A DNA stretch of 64,000 nucleotides from Desmodus rotundus (Eukaryota > Chordata > Mammalia > Chiroptera > Phyllostomidae): positions 79,077,161 to 79,141,160 of the forward strand of contig NC_071391.1 of the NCBI RefSeq assembly GCF_022682495.2. Direction: 5' to 3'. Shown here piece by piece: positions 44,760 through 56,242 of this stretch. A model generated the notes under the pieces. It was not told the origin of the DNA. It saw only the letters and a list, made by a program, of their open reading frames with translations, and made no database searches. The number at the start of each line of letters is the position of its first letter. Position 1 is the first letter of the stretch. Made by a program: the position numbers and the translations under genes.

Positions 44760-45455
44760 GGGTCATAAGATGGTGGCAGAGTAGGAGGCCCTTCCTCAAA
44801 CCTCCTGCCAGAAACAAACTGGAAATAAAACTAAAGAAGGGAACAGTCACCTGGAATTACCAACCGAAGACTGCCTTAAGAAGAGACTTTTAACCAAGGA
44901 CAGGCAAAAACCACCTTGAGAGACCTGTAGGAAGGTCACAGTCATGAAAGTGTCCAGCCCACTCCCATGGGTGGCAGGCCAAGGTTGTAGAGGGATAGCA
45001 TGGTTCATCACCACCAAACCAGTATTACATGAAATGTTAAAGGATCTTCCTGAAGAAGAAAATGAAGAAGAGGAAGAAGAAGAAGAAAAACAAATATATG
45101 AAAAATAAAATGGCAATAATACATATCTATCAACAATTGAATCTAAAAAACAAAGTAAACACAAGCAGAACAGAAACAGAATTATAGATACAGAGAACAT
45201 TTTGGTGGTTGTCAGAAGGGAAGGGATTTAAAGGGCACAAGTGAAAAAGGTGAAGGGATTAGAAGTACAGTTTGGTCATTACAGAATAGTCATGAGGATG
45301 TAAAGCACAACATAGGGAATATATGCATGATCCATGGACATAGACAATGGTGTGGGATTGCCTGAGGATGTGAGGGAGCTAGTAGGAAGGTGAGGAAATG
45401 GGAAAAAATTGTGACAACTGTAATAGCATAAACAATAAAATATGTGTTAAACAAA
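44760..45455 (+). mobile_element. HAL1-like remnant with most of ORF1 deleted
   Basis: Starts with AAGATGGTGGCAGAGTAGGA (related to the L1/HAL1 5' end), runs about 240 nt, then jumps to the last codons of ORF1 (ITTKPVLHEMLKDLPEEEN at about 45008-45065), a GAAGAA-rich end and a HAL1-type 3' UTR ending GACAACTGTAATAGCATAAA, CAATAAAATATG. Almost the whole of ORF1 is missing. Confidence 0.65.
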
Positions 45456-46418
45456 GACACAGGGTAACTGAATGGATAAGAAAACATGACCCATATATAT
45501 GCTGTCTACAAGAGACCAACCACATATCAAAATATTTATATGGGCTGAGAGTGAAGGAATGAAAAAAAATATTCCATGCAAATGGAGACAAAAAAGAAAG
45601 CTGGGGTAGCAACACTTATATCTGACAAAATAAACTTCAAAACACAGGACATTAACAAGGGACAAAGACAGTCACTACATAACACTAAAGGAATCAATCC
45701 ACCAAAAGGATATAACCCTTGTAAACATATATGCACCCAACATAGGAGCACCTAAATATATAAGAAAATCTTGGACTTTAGGAAAGAGATCGACAGCAAT
45801 ACAGTCTTAGTAGAGAATTTTAACACTCCTCTGTCACCAATGGATAAATCTTCCAGACCAAAAAAAAAAAATCAACAAGGAAACAGTGACCTTAAACAAC
45901 ACACTAGATTAAATAAATTTAATTGATATTTAGAGAACATTTCATCCCATAACAGCAGAATACATATTCTTCTCAAGTGCACATGGATCATTCTCAAAAA
46001 TAGACCACGTTAGGAGCCAAAAAAACCCCCAAAACAACAAACCCTTAACAAATTGAAGAAAATTGAGATCGTATCAAGCACTTTCTCACACCACAATGTC
46101 ATGAAACTAGAAATTAACCTCAATAAAAAAGTCAAAAACATTCAAATACATGGATATATATAGCGTGTTATTAAATAATGGCAAACAAAAATTCCAAACC
46201 AGATGGCTTCACAGGGGAATTTTACCATACATTCAAAAAAGTTCTCGAGTGGAAAGGGGACAGTGAGGAGAGGGGATTACAGGAACTACTATAAAGGACA
46301 CATGGACAAAATCAAGGGGGAGGGTGGAGATGGGGGAGGGAGAGGGGTTTGGCTGGGGTGGGGTGGAGGGATGGGGAGAAAAGGCATAGAACTGTAATTG
46401 AAAAACAATAAAAATTAG
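45456..46418 (+). mobile_element. Older L1 fragment with internal ORF2 deletion
   Basis: Begins within the ORF2 endonuclease region (GAATGGATAAGAAAACATGA), runs with several stops and frameshifts to the RT-start motif 'CCAGATGGCTTCACAGGGGA' near 46200-46220, then jumps straight to a GA-rich 3' UTR (46230-46400) and an AATAAAAATT end. Most of the RT and C-terminal domain is missing. Confidence 0.75.
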
Positions 46419-47109
46419 AGGAGAGAGAACATAGCAGCGAGATAGGTGGGAGTGGAGTTAATTTCCCCCTGCACCTGGGTGAATCACCTACCCATTCTAC
46501 TGAGAAACAAAGCGAACAGCCAAAAGCAGCCCTGCGTTTATGAAGATAGGAGACCAAAAAGTACAGAGGACACTGAGAAAACAGGAGGTAAGGGGATTGC
46601 TTCAGGACAAAAAGGTCCCTGGGACCAACTCGGGACCAGCACAGCTGCAGCCCCAGGCCCACCCCTGCTGGGCCTGCCGCAGGACTTCTGGGAGAGAGCC
46701 GGGTTAACGGCCCCCTCCCCTGCCAAACAAGGCCTGAGCAACACTGTGAGAGACATGGTTGCCTGAAGTCGCAGGGAGGGGAATAAGGACGAAGTGGAAA
46801 ACCCAGGGAGACCGCAGGCGCTGGCCGAGGAGAGTTGAAAGTTGGGCCGCATGGGATCCTGATCCCGACAGCCCCCGGCCTAGCTGGAGAGGTGGGCTGT
46901 GTGAGAGGTCAGGCCCTTCCTTGTACCGAGGGAGCCACAGGATTGAGCAGGAGGATTTTTCCCCAAAAGAGTACAACCCTCTGGGGCACTTTGGGGAATT
47001 CCCCTGCAGCAACAGCTCCAGTCTCCTCTCCACCCCCCCACCCATCCGGGGACTATGCGCACCTCATCTCGGAGGGAGCTGAGACTACAGGCACTACCTG
47101 GGCCAGGGT

Positions 47110-47190
47110 GCCTAATGACCAGGAGTGTGCCCAGCAACCGGGGAGTGTGCCCAGCGACCGGGAGTGTGCCCACCCACCGGGGAGTGTCTG
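47110..47190 (+). repeat. Short tandem repeats in the 5' UTR of the 46.4-kb L1
   Basis: About four imperfect units of ACCGGGGAGTGTGCCCAGCG-type sequence occur in a row, inside a larger duplication in which CACCTCATCT..GGAGGGA.CTGAGAC occurs at 47060 and again at 47190. Confidence 0.75.
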
Positions 47191-47815
47191 CACCTCATCT
47201 TGGAGGGAACTGAGACCACAGGCACCAGGGAGAGTGCAAATCAAGGAAGGCTCTGCGCACACACCCATAGCCCAGAGGAGGCCTACCATAAAAAAGAGTG
47301 GGTAGAACCTGGGAACACCAGGATTCCTCCTGGAAGAGGAAACCCACCAACAAAGGAATCACCAACAGATAACAACAGAAGAAGGTGAAGGAGGGAGTGG
47401 AAGTCACACTAACTCAACCCAGGACCTATCTGGAGATAAAACTAAATAGTGAGAACAAACAACTGAACAAGAGCAAGAGAAAAGCCTCCAAACCTTGTAC
47501 ACACAGAAGAACTAGCTCCAACACAACCTGCCAACACCTGCACAACAGAAGACAAGAGGTGGGGGACAGACTGACCCTCAGATAACCAGCTGGTGGGAAA
47601 GGCCCACCAAAGAAAGACCCAACAAGAACGAAAAACCAAAGACATACACAGAGCCAACATAAACCACAGCCCAAGATCAGTAAGATCAGGAGATCAAGGA
47701 GACTGTACCACTGAATCTCACAGGTATTCTACCACAGAAGTTTACACCAAAAACCCAGGGGGTCAGAACAGAGCAACTTAAGAAGCAGAGACTAACAGGA
47801 AGAGTCTCACAAACA

Positions 47816-48739
47816 ATGGGAAGACAAAGAAACAATCCCCAAATGAAAGGAAAGGGGGAAGGCTCAGAAACAATGCTAAATGAAAAACAGGCAAGTAAAC
47901 TATCAGATACTGAGTTCAAAGCAATGGTTATCAGGAAGCTTACTGACCTCACAAATAACTACCAGAAACTACAGGGAAACTACAATGAACTCACTGAAAA
48001 CTACATCAACATGAAAAAGGAAACAGAAACTATCAACAAGGGCCAAGAGGAAATGGAGAATACAATTTCTGAACTGAAGAATACAGTAGAAGGAATCAAA
48101 AGCAGGCTCAATGAAGCAGAGGACCGGATCAGTGAACTGGAGGACAAGGTAGAAAAAAACACCCAGAATGAGCAAGAAAAGGAAAAGAGGCTCAGAAAGA
48201 ATGAGGAGGGGTTAAGGGAAATGCAGGACAACATGAAATGCAATAATATCCATAGAATAGGGATACCAGAAGGAGAAGAGGAAGAGTAAGGGATAGAAAA
48301 CGTGTTTGAAAAAGTAATGATGGAAAATTTCCCTAATCTGAGGAGAGAACAAGTCACACAAATCCAGGAAACACAGAGACTCCCAATCAAGAGGAACCCA
48401 AAGAGGCCCACTGCAAGACACATCATAATTAAAATGGCAAAATTCCAAGACAAAGAGAGGATCTTAAAGGCAGCAAGGGAGAAAAAGGAAGTAACATACA
48501 AGGGAGCCCCAATAAGGTTAGCAACTGACTTCTCAGTGGAAACGCTCCAAGCCACAAGAGAATGGCAAAAAATATTCCAAGTAATGAGAACCAGAGGCCT
48601 GCAACCAAGACTACTTTACCCAGCAAGGCTCTCAATCAAGATAGAAGGCCAAATAAATAGTTTCCCAGACAAAAGAAGTCTAAAAGAATACACCTCCACC
48701 AAACCAGCTCTGCAAGAGATGTTAAAGGAGCTGCTGTAA
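47816..48739 (+). pseudogene. L1 ORF1 with one nonsense codon
   Basis: ATG 47816 (MGRQRNNPQMKGKGEG). The coiled coil is about three residues shorter than in the intact copy (KLTDLTNNYQKLQGN). A single CAA-to-TAA change at 48287-48289, in the acidic GEEEE motif of the RRM region, ends the frame. Otherwise the RRM and C-terminal domain continue in frame to ALQEMLKELL at 48739. It is the least damaged of the older ORF1 copies. Confidence 0.85.
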
Positions 48740-48793
48740 GGAAAGGAAGGAAAAGAGAGAAAGCGGGAAGAACACAGGTACAAAGAATGGGCA

Positions 48794-51700
48794 ATGAATA
48801 ACTACCTATCAATGATAACCTTAAACGTAAATGGATTAAATGCTCCAATCAAAAGACATAGAATAGCTGAATGGATAAGAAAGCATGACCCACGCACATG
48901 CTGCCTACAAGAGACCCACCTCAGGACAGAAGACCTACACAGACTGAAAGTGAAGGGCTAGAAACAAATATTCCAAGCAAATGGACAAGAAAAAAAAGCA
49001 ATACTCATATCAGACAAAATAGACTTCAAAAAATGGACAGAAAGGGAGACCACTTCATAATACTCAAAGGAAGAATCCACCAAGAAGACACAAACATTGT
49101 AAATATATATGCTCCCAATATAGGAGCACCCAAATACATAAAGAAAATCTTGGAGGACTTCAAGAAAGATTGACAGCAACACAATTATAGTAGGGGATTT
49201 TAATACCCCACTGTCAAAGATGGACAGATCTTCTAAACAAAATATCAACAAAGATATTGTGGCATTGAACAAGGCATGGGATGAAATGGACTTAACTGAT
49301 ATATATAGAGCCTTTCATCCCAAAGAAGGAAAATACACATTCTTTTCAAATGCACATGGGACATTTTCAAAGATAGACCACATGATAGGACACAAAACAA
49401 GCCTCAACAAATTCAAGAAAATTGAAATCATATCAAGCATTTTCTCTGACCATAAGGGACTGAAACTAGAAACAAATCTCAAGGAAAAAACCCCAAAACA
49501 CTCAAAATCATGGAGATTGAAGAGCATACTATTAAACAATGAATGGGTGAAATACGAGATTAGGGAAGAAATCAAAAAGTTTCTAGAAACAAACAAAAAT
49601 GAACTCACAACAATCCCAAACCTATGGGACACAGCAAAGGCAGTCCTCAGAGGGAAGTTCATAGCAATACAGGCCTACCTAAAAAGAATAGAAACAGCTC
49701 AAACAAACAGCCTAACCCTACACCTACAAGAACTCGAGGAACAACAACAAAGACAACCCAGAGCAAGTAGAAGGAAGGAAATAACAAATATCAGAGCAGA
49801 ATTAAATGACATAGAGACTAAAAGCACAATTGTAAGGATCAATGAAACCAGGAGCTGGTTCTTTGAAAAGATAAACAAAATCAACAAGCCCTTAAGCAGG
49901 CTCATGAAGAAAAAAAGAGAGAGGACCCAAATAAACACAATCAGAAATGAAAGAGGAGAGACTACAATGGATACCACCGAAATACAAAGGATTGTAAGAA
50001 ATTACTACAAAGAACTGTATGCCAAACAATTTGAAAACCTAGATGAAATGGACAAATTTCTAGAAAAATATAACCTTCCAAAACTCAATGAAGAAGAAGC
50101 ACAAAGCCTGAACAGACCAGTAATGCCTGATGAAATTGAAACGGTAATCAAAAAGCTTCTGACACACAAAAGCCCTGGACCAGATGGTTTCACAGGAGAA
50201 TTCTACAGAACATTGAAGGGAGAGCTAACCACCATCCTTCACAGATTATTTCAAAAAATTCAAGAAGATGGAAGACTTCCAAACTCATTTTATGAAGCCA
50301 ACGTCATCCTAATCCCAAAACCAGATAAAGACATACCAAAGAAAGAAAACTTCAGGCCAATATCACTGATGAACATAGATGCTAAAATCCTCAACAAAAT
50401 ATTGGCAAACCACATCCAGGAATACATTAAAAAGATCATACACCATGATCAAGTGGGATTCATCCAAGGGATGCAAGGATAGTACAATATTTGCAAATCA
50501 ATAAACATAATACACCACATAAACAAAAGCAAAGACAAAAACCACTTGATCATGTCAATAGATGCAGAAAAAGCATTTGATAAGGTACAGCACCCATTTA
50601 CAATAAAAACCCTCAACAAAGTGGGAATAGAGGGAGCATTCCTCAACATAATAAAGGCCATATATGAGAGACCTACAGCCAACATCATACTCAATGGACA
50701 AAAATTTAGAGCTTTCCCACTAAGACCAAGAACAAGACAAAGATGCCCTTTCTCACCACTCCTATTCAACATAGTATTGGAAGTCCTAGCCACAGCAATC
50801 AGACAAGAAAAGCAATAAAAGGCATCCAAATTGGAAAGGAGGAAATGAAACTGTCACTGTTTGCAGATGACATGATAGTGTACATGGAAAATCCTATAGA
50901 CTCCACCAAAAAACTACTCGACCTAATAAATGAATTTGGGAAAACAGCTGGATACAAAGTCAATACTCAGAAATCAAAGGCATTCCTGTACACCAACAAC
51001 GAAACTGCAGAAACAGAAATCAGGAAAAAAATCCCATTTGATATAGCAACAAGAAAAATCAAGTACCTAGGAATCAACCTAACCAAGGAGGTAAAAGACC
51101 TGTACTCAGAAAACTACACAACATTGAAGAAAGAAATTAAGGAAGACACAAACAAATGGAAGCATGTACCATGCTCATGGATTGGAACAATGAACATCAT
51201 CAAAATGGCCCAAAGCAATTTATAGATTCAATGCAATCCCTATTAACGTACCCATGATATATTTCATAGATATAGAACAAACATTTCAGAAATTTATATG
51301 GAACCATAAACGACCCCGAATAGCTGCAGCAATTTTGAGAAAGAAGACAAAGCAGGAGGGATCACAATACCTGATATCAAACTGTATTACAAGGCCATTG
51401 TAATCAAAACAGCCTGGTACTGGCATAAAAACAGGCACATAGACCAATGGAACAGAACAGATAGCCCAGAAATAAACCCAAGTCTTTATGGTCAATTAAT
51501 ATTTGACAAAGGAGGCAGGAGCATAAAATGGAGCAAAAATAGCCTCTTCAACAAATGGTGTTGGGACATCTGGACAGCTACGTGCAAAAAAATGAGACTT
51601 GATAGCCAACTTACACCATACACAAAAATAAATTCAAGGTGGGTAAAAGTCTTAAATATAAGTCGTAACACCATAAAAGTCCTAGAGGGAAACATTGGCA

Positions 51701-52560
51701 GGAAGATCTCAGACATTCCACAAAGCAACATCCTCACAGGCATGTCCCCTAAAGCAAGGGACATAAAGGAAAGAATAAACAAATGGGACCTCATCAAAAT
51801 AAAAAGCTTCTGCATGGCTATAGAAAACAGCATTAAAATGAAAAGAGAACCAACAGTATGGGAAAACATATTTGCCAATGATACCTCAGACAAGGGCCTG
51901 ATCTCCAAAATATATAAAGAACCCACACAACTGCACTCCAGGAAGACAAACAACCCAATTAAATAATGGTCAAAGGACTTGAACAAACACTTCTCCAAGG
52001 AAGACATACAGAGGGCCCAGAGACATATGAAAAGATGCTCAGCATCACTAGCCATCAGAGAGATGCAAATTAAAACCACAATGAGGTACCATCTAACACC
52101 AATCAGAGTGGCCATCATAAACACATCAACAAACAAATGTTGGAGAGGATGCGGAGAAACGGGAACCCTAGTGCACTGTTGGTGGGAATGCAGACTGGTG
52201 AGGCCACTGTGGAAAACAGTATGGAATTTCCTCAGAAAACTAAAAATAGAACTGCCCTTTGACCCAGCAATTCCGCTGCTGGGATTATACCCTAAGAACC
52301 CTGAAACACCCATCCAAAAGAACCTGTGCACCCCAATGTTCATAGCAGTACAATTTACAATAGCCAAGTACTGGAAGCAACCGAAGTGCCCATCAGCAAA
52401 TGAGTGGATCCAAAAACTATGTTATATTTACACAATGGAATTCTATGCAGCAGAGAGAAAGAAGGAGCTTATACCCTTTGCAACAGCATAGATGGAACTG
52501 GAGAGCATTGTGTTAAGTGAAATAAGCCAGGCGGTGAGGGACAAATTCCCTACGATCTCA
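48794..52560 (+). pseudogene. L1 ORF2, multiply disrupted
   Basis: Starts at [16 protein letters not shown] (48794). Lesions: a Trp-to-TAG change at 48959, a deletion in the endonuclease near 49035, a Trp-to-TAG at 50480, a one-base loss near 50815, about seven bases lost near 51210 and a stop near 51964. Segments with recognisable motifs remain: [47 protein letters not shown] (about 50864-50899) and the [18 protein letters not shown] zinc motif (about 52138-52191). No protein of useful length can be made. Confidence 0.88.
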
Positions 52561-52672
52561 CCGTTAACTGGAACATAATCAACAAAAGAAAAGTTCCATG
52601 TACACTTGAAAAGAATGTGTATTTTGCTTCTTTGGGATGAAAAGCTCTATATATCAGTTAAGTCCATTTAAT

Positions 52673-53185
52673 CTAGGGTATTGTTAAGTGACACAATATC
52701 CTTTTGATATTTTGTTTGGAAGACCTGTCCATTTTTGACAGTGGGGTGTTAAAGTCCCCTACTATAATTGTGTTGCTGTTAATATCTTTCTTGAAGTCCT
52801 CCAAGATTTTCTTTATGTATTTGGGTGCTCCTATGTTGGGCGCATATATATTTACAATGTTTATGTCTTCTTGGTGGATTCTTCCTTTGAGTATTATGAA
52901 GTGACCTTCTGGGTCTCTCTTTATGGCCCTTCTTTGGAAGTCTATTTTGTCTGATATGAGTATTGCTACCCCTGCTTTTGTTTCCTGTCCGTTTGCTTGG
53001 AAAATTTGTTTCCAGCCCTTCACTTTCAGTCTGTGTACGTCTTTTGTCCTGAGGTGGGTCTCTTGTAGGCAGCATATGTGTGGGTCATGTTTTCTTATCC
53101 ATTCAGCTATTCTATGTCTTTTGATTGGAGCATTTAATCCATTTACGTTTAAGGTTATTATCGATAGGTAGTTATTCATTGCCAT
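52673..53185 (-). pseudogene. L1 ORF2 N-terminus (endonuclease part only)
   Basis: 170 codons from [18 protein letters not shown], including [24 protein letters not shown] and [11 protein letters not shown], then a frame break near 52705 (KQNIKRILCHL). The endonuclease lacks its last motifs and there is no RT. Confidence 0.85.
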
Positions 53186-53231
53186 TATTTCCTACCTGTG
53201 TTCCTCTGTCTTTCTCTTTTCCTTCCTTTCC

Positions 53232-54096
53232 TTAAAGCAGTCCCTTTAGCATCTCTTGCAGAGCTGGTTTGGTGGAGCTGTATTCTTTTAGACTTCTTTT
53301 GTCTGGGAAACTATTTATTTGGCCTTCTATCTTGTTTGAGAGCCTTGCTGGGTAAAGTAGTCTTGGTTGCAGGCCTCTGGTTCTCATTACTTGGAATATT
53401 TTTTGCCATTCTCTTGTGGCTTGGAGCGTTTCCACTGAGAAGTCAGTTGCTAACCTTATTGGGGCTCCCTTGTATGTTACTTCCTTTTTCTCCCTTGCTG
53501 CCTTTAAGATCCTCTCTTTGTGTTGGAAATTTGCCATTTTAACTATGATGTGTCTTGCAGTGCACCTCTTTGGGTTCTTCTTGCTTGGGAGTCTCTGTGT
53601 TTCCTGGATTTGTGTGACTTGTTCTCTCCTCAGATTAGGGAAATTTTCCATCATTATTTTTTCAAACAGGTTTTCTATCCCTTGCTCTTCTTCTTCTCCT
53701 TCTGGTATCCCTATTCTATGGATATTATTGCATTTCATGTTGTCCTGCATTTCCCTTATTGCCTCTTCATTCTTTCTGAGCCTCTTTTCCCTTTCTTGCT
53801 CTTTCTGGGTGTTTTTTTCTACTTGTCCTCCAGCTCGCTGACCTGATCCTCTGCTTCATCAAGCCTGCTTTTGATTCCTTCTACTGTATTCTTCAGTTCA
53901 GAAATTGTATTTTCATTTCCTCTTGGCCTTTGTTGATAGTTTCTGTTTCCTTTTTCATGTGGACGTAGTTTTCAGTGAGTTCATTGTAGTTTCCCTGTAG
54001 TTTCTGGTAGTTCTCTGTGAGCTCAGTGAACTTCCTGATAACCATTGCTTTGAACTCAGTATCTGATAGTTGACTTGCCTCTATTTCATTTAGCAT
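53232..54096 (-). pseudogene. L1 ORF1, 5'-truncated and frameshifted
   Basis: Coiled-coil part 54096-53893 (LSDTEFKAMVIRKFTELTEN) breaks with a one-base loss near 53919, and another one-base loss occurs near 53825. The RRM and C-terminal domain (53750-53232) remain open and end ALQEMLKGLL. The N-terminal codons are lost at the fragment border. Confidence 0.8.
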
Positions 54097-54112
54097 TCTT
54101 TCTGAGGCTTCT

Positions 54113-54886
54113 GGTTACCATTATTTTAAATATCTTTCCATCTCTGTATACAAATAGAGGAATGAAGTAACATATAGGTGAATAGATAAGACTAATTTTG
54201 TAAGAATATAATCATGATGTGCATATTGTCTTTTAAGCATTTTAAAAAACATAATTTTAGATTAATAGAAAGGTTGCGATGATAGCCCCGAGTTTCTGTG
54301 TATTCTTTTTACCCCGGTTTTCCTAAAATTAACATTTTACATTACCATGGTATGTTTATTAAAAGTAAGAAATTAATACTTGTGCAACACTATTAATTAA
54401 ACTACTGACTTTCAGTTTTTCCAGTGATGTCCAGGGTCCCACAGTGCATTCAGTCTCCATGTCTCCATAGTCTCTTTCAGTGACAGCTTCTTAATCTTTC
54501 TTTGTTTTTCATGTCTTTTATACTTTTGAAAAGTACTGGTAAGATATTTTGTAGAATATCCCTCAATTTGAATTTGTCTGATGTTTCCTCATGATTAGAA
54601 CAGAAAATATGAATTTGGGGGAAAAAACAGCACAGTAATGAAGGATTCTTCTTGCTGTATCATGTCAAGATACAGGATGTCGAAATTATTTATTATACTT
54701 GTGCCTTTAACCTTGATCACTTGATTAAAAGGTGGTGTTTATCAGACCATATGTTACTTTTCCAATGAAAGGCATAAAGCTTAATTTTATGAATTCAGTA
54801 GAAGAAAATAAACAAGAAAAGTTCAAGAAATCATTGAACTTCAGATGAGTTTTTTTCATAGTGAGGCCTAGTAACTGTGGTGTTTT
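54113..54886. other. Intergenic DNA, no recognised feature
   Basis: AT-rich sequence with no gene. Part around 54235-54500 ('GAGTTTCTGTGTATTC', 'CAGTCTCCATGTCTCC') may belong to an old L1 3' end but is too diverged to call. Confidence 0.35.
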
Positions 54887-55200
54887 TAATTTCTTTTTTT
54901 GATTTTAAGAATGTGTTTAGTAAATCTGGGGACCGTGAAACAAGGAGGGGCTTAGGATAGAAGAAGCAACAGGAGAGCCTAGACAGGTCTGCTGTCAGTT
55001 CACTGGGAAGTCAGAGGAAAGGGGGCCTTGGACAGTGTCAGGGGTTTAGCCCAGGATGAGCTACCGCTGCCCACTGTTCCCCTGCTTGCAAGTCTGGTGG
55101 GGTGTCTTAGAGTTTAGGAGATGCATGCCTATGGGGAAAGAAGAGGGGGAAGTGAAAGGCATGGGTGTATTCCTGGGAGGGAGATGGTGCAAGAGAGATA
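54887..55200. repeat. Unclassified interspersed repeat, copy 2 (empty hAT site)
   Basis: Paralogous to 35340-35861, with the same order of shared blocks and no hAT insertion (CTTAGGATAGAAGAAGC at 54951-54967). It serves as the pre-integration allele for the 214-bp transposon. Confidence 0.65.
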
Positions 55201-55279
55201 GTAACTTTGAAAGTTCACTGAAAAGCAAAGAAAAGAAATGATAAAAATCATAAATCATTTAGAGCCTTTATTTTAAAAA

Positions 55280-55640
55280 TTTAATTTTCATTCACTCAAC
55301 AAATATTTATTGAGGATCTACCATGTTCCAAGTACCACTTTTAGTAGTGAAGAAAACAGGCTAATATCCCTACTCTCACAGAGTTTGCATTCTAGTTGGA
55401 AAGAGGGGTCCACCTAAAAATAAACAATAAACATAATAAATAAATACATTATATGATGTGCTGCAAAGTGTAAATGTAATAAACACAATGGGAAAGTTGG
55501 AGCAGGCTAAAGGGACTCAAAGGTGGGTGTTGGGGGACATGTTGCTGTTTCAAACAGTGAGGTCAGAATAGACTGCACAGCTATGGAACAGTACTCTAGG
55601 CAAAAAAAACAGTGCAAAGGGCCTGAGGCAAGTACAATAT
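55280..55640. repeat. Ancient mammalian repeat (L2-like signature)
   Basis: 'CATTCACTCAACAAATATTT', 'TTGAGGATCTACCATG', 'GAGTTTGCATTCTAGTTGG', then '..GCAAAGGGCCTGAGGCAAG' follow the same block order as 20660-21180. Confidence 0.5.
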
Positions 55641-55880
55641 AATAGTTAATTCTACCTGTCAACTTGGCTTGGCCAGTGTCCAGCTATTAATCAAACATTG
55701 GTCTGGATGTTTCTGTAAGGATGTTTTTTGGGTAAGATTAACATTTAAATCTGTGGACTTTGAGTAAAGCAAAGTGTTGTATAATACAGACAGGCTTCAT
55801 CAAATCAGTTGAAGGGCTAACTATACCAAAAAGACTGACCTCCCCCAAGCAAGAGGAATAAAAATCCTAAATTTTTAGTA
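55641..55880 (+). repeat. Partial MLT2-like ERVL LTR
   Basis: 'CTACCTGTCAACTTGGCTTG', 'GTCTGGATGTTTCTGTAAGG', 'GATTAACATTTAAATCTGTG', 'CATCAAATCAGTTGAAGG' and 'AAAAAGACTGACCTCCCCC' match the MLT2 LTR order. The 3' part is missing. Confidence 0.6.
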
Positions 55881-55936
55881 AAATTTGTTGAAAATGATCA
55901 TAATCAGTCAAGAATTTGTTGCTGTGTGATTCGTTT

Positions 55937-56203
55937 GAAATACATAATGTCATGCCTTGGCAGGTGTGGCTCAGTTGGTTGGAGTGTCATCCCATAGCCC
56001 AAGCATTTTGGGTTTGATTCCCAATCAGGGCATATACCTAGGTTTCGGGTTCGGTCTTCAATCCCTTGTCTAGGTGCACAGGGGGAACTCAATTGATGCT
56101 TCTCTTGCGTCAATGTTTCTCTTTCTCCCTCCGTTTTTCTCTAGAAGCAAAGGGAAAAAAAAATCCTTGGGTGAGGGTGAAAAAAGGAAATACATAATAT
56201 CAT
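55937..56203 (+). mobile_element. VES-type bat SINE, copy D, with target-site duplication
   Basis: Body 55954-56186 with A-box TGGCTCAGTTGG, B-box-like GGTTTGATTCCC, CT-rich region, A-run and GGTGAGGGTG 3' motif. TSDs GAAATACATAATGTCAT (55937-55953) and GAAATACATAATATCAT (56187-56203), 16 of 17 matching. Same subtype as copy A. Confidence 0.9.
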
Positions 56204-56242
56204 ATACTATAAGCTTTATTTCTATATTTGCATGTCTTTTTA

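Larger units (their letters stand above)
46419..52583 (+). mobile_element. Nearly full-length older L1 lacking its 3' UTR
   Basis: Contains a 5' UTR of about 1.4 kb (46419-47815), a damaged ORF1 (47816-48739) and a damaged ORF2 (48794 to about 52560). It ends abruptly at 52583, just after the ORF2 stop region, with no 3' UTR or poly(A), and is joined to an inverted L1 piece. The 5' UTR differs from that of the intact L1 except at its ends, so it is a separate subfamily. A splice-donor-like GTAAGGGG at 46588 sits at the position of the donor in the intact L1. Confidence 0.85.
52584..54112 (-). mobile_element. Inverted L1 fragment: ORF1 to ORF2 endonuclease, truncated at both ends
   Basis: Minus-strand L1 sequence starts inside ORF1 (about residue 16 onward, 54112) and stops in the ORF2 endonuclease region at 52584, where it abuts the oppositely oriented 46.4-kb L1. 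No 5' UTR, 3' UTR or poly(A) belongs to it. It is closely related to the young L1s. Confidence 0.85.

Noticed and set aside
47100..47200. CRISPR-like direct repeats
   Set aside because: The units are adjacent without unique spacers and lie in an L1 5' UTR of a mammalian genome.
46446..47388. Overlapping frames of 70-156 codons on both strands in a GC-rich block
   Set aside because: They fall in the 5' UTR of the older L1. High GC content reduces stop codons, and no domain is recognisable.
46419..54112. Twin-priming (5' inversion) as explanation of the inverted L1s
   Set aside because: Twin priming would leave the inverted part at the 5' side and a poly(A) on the sense part. Here both 3' ends are missing and the pieces are tail to tail.
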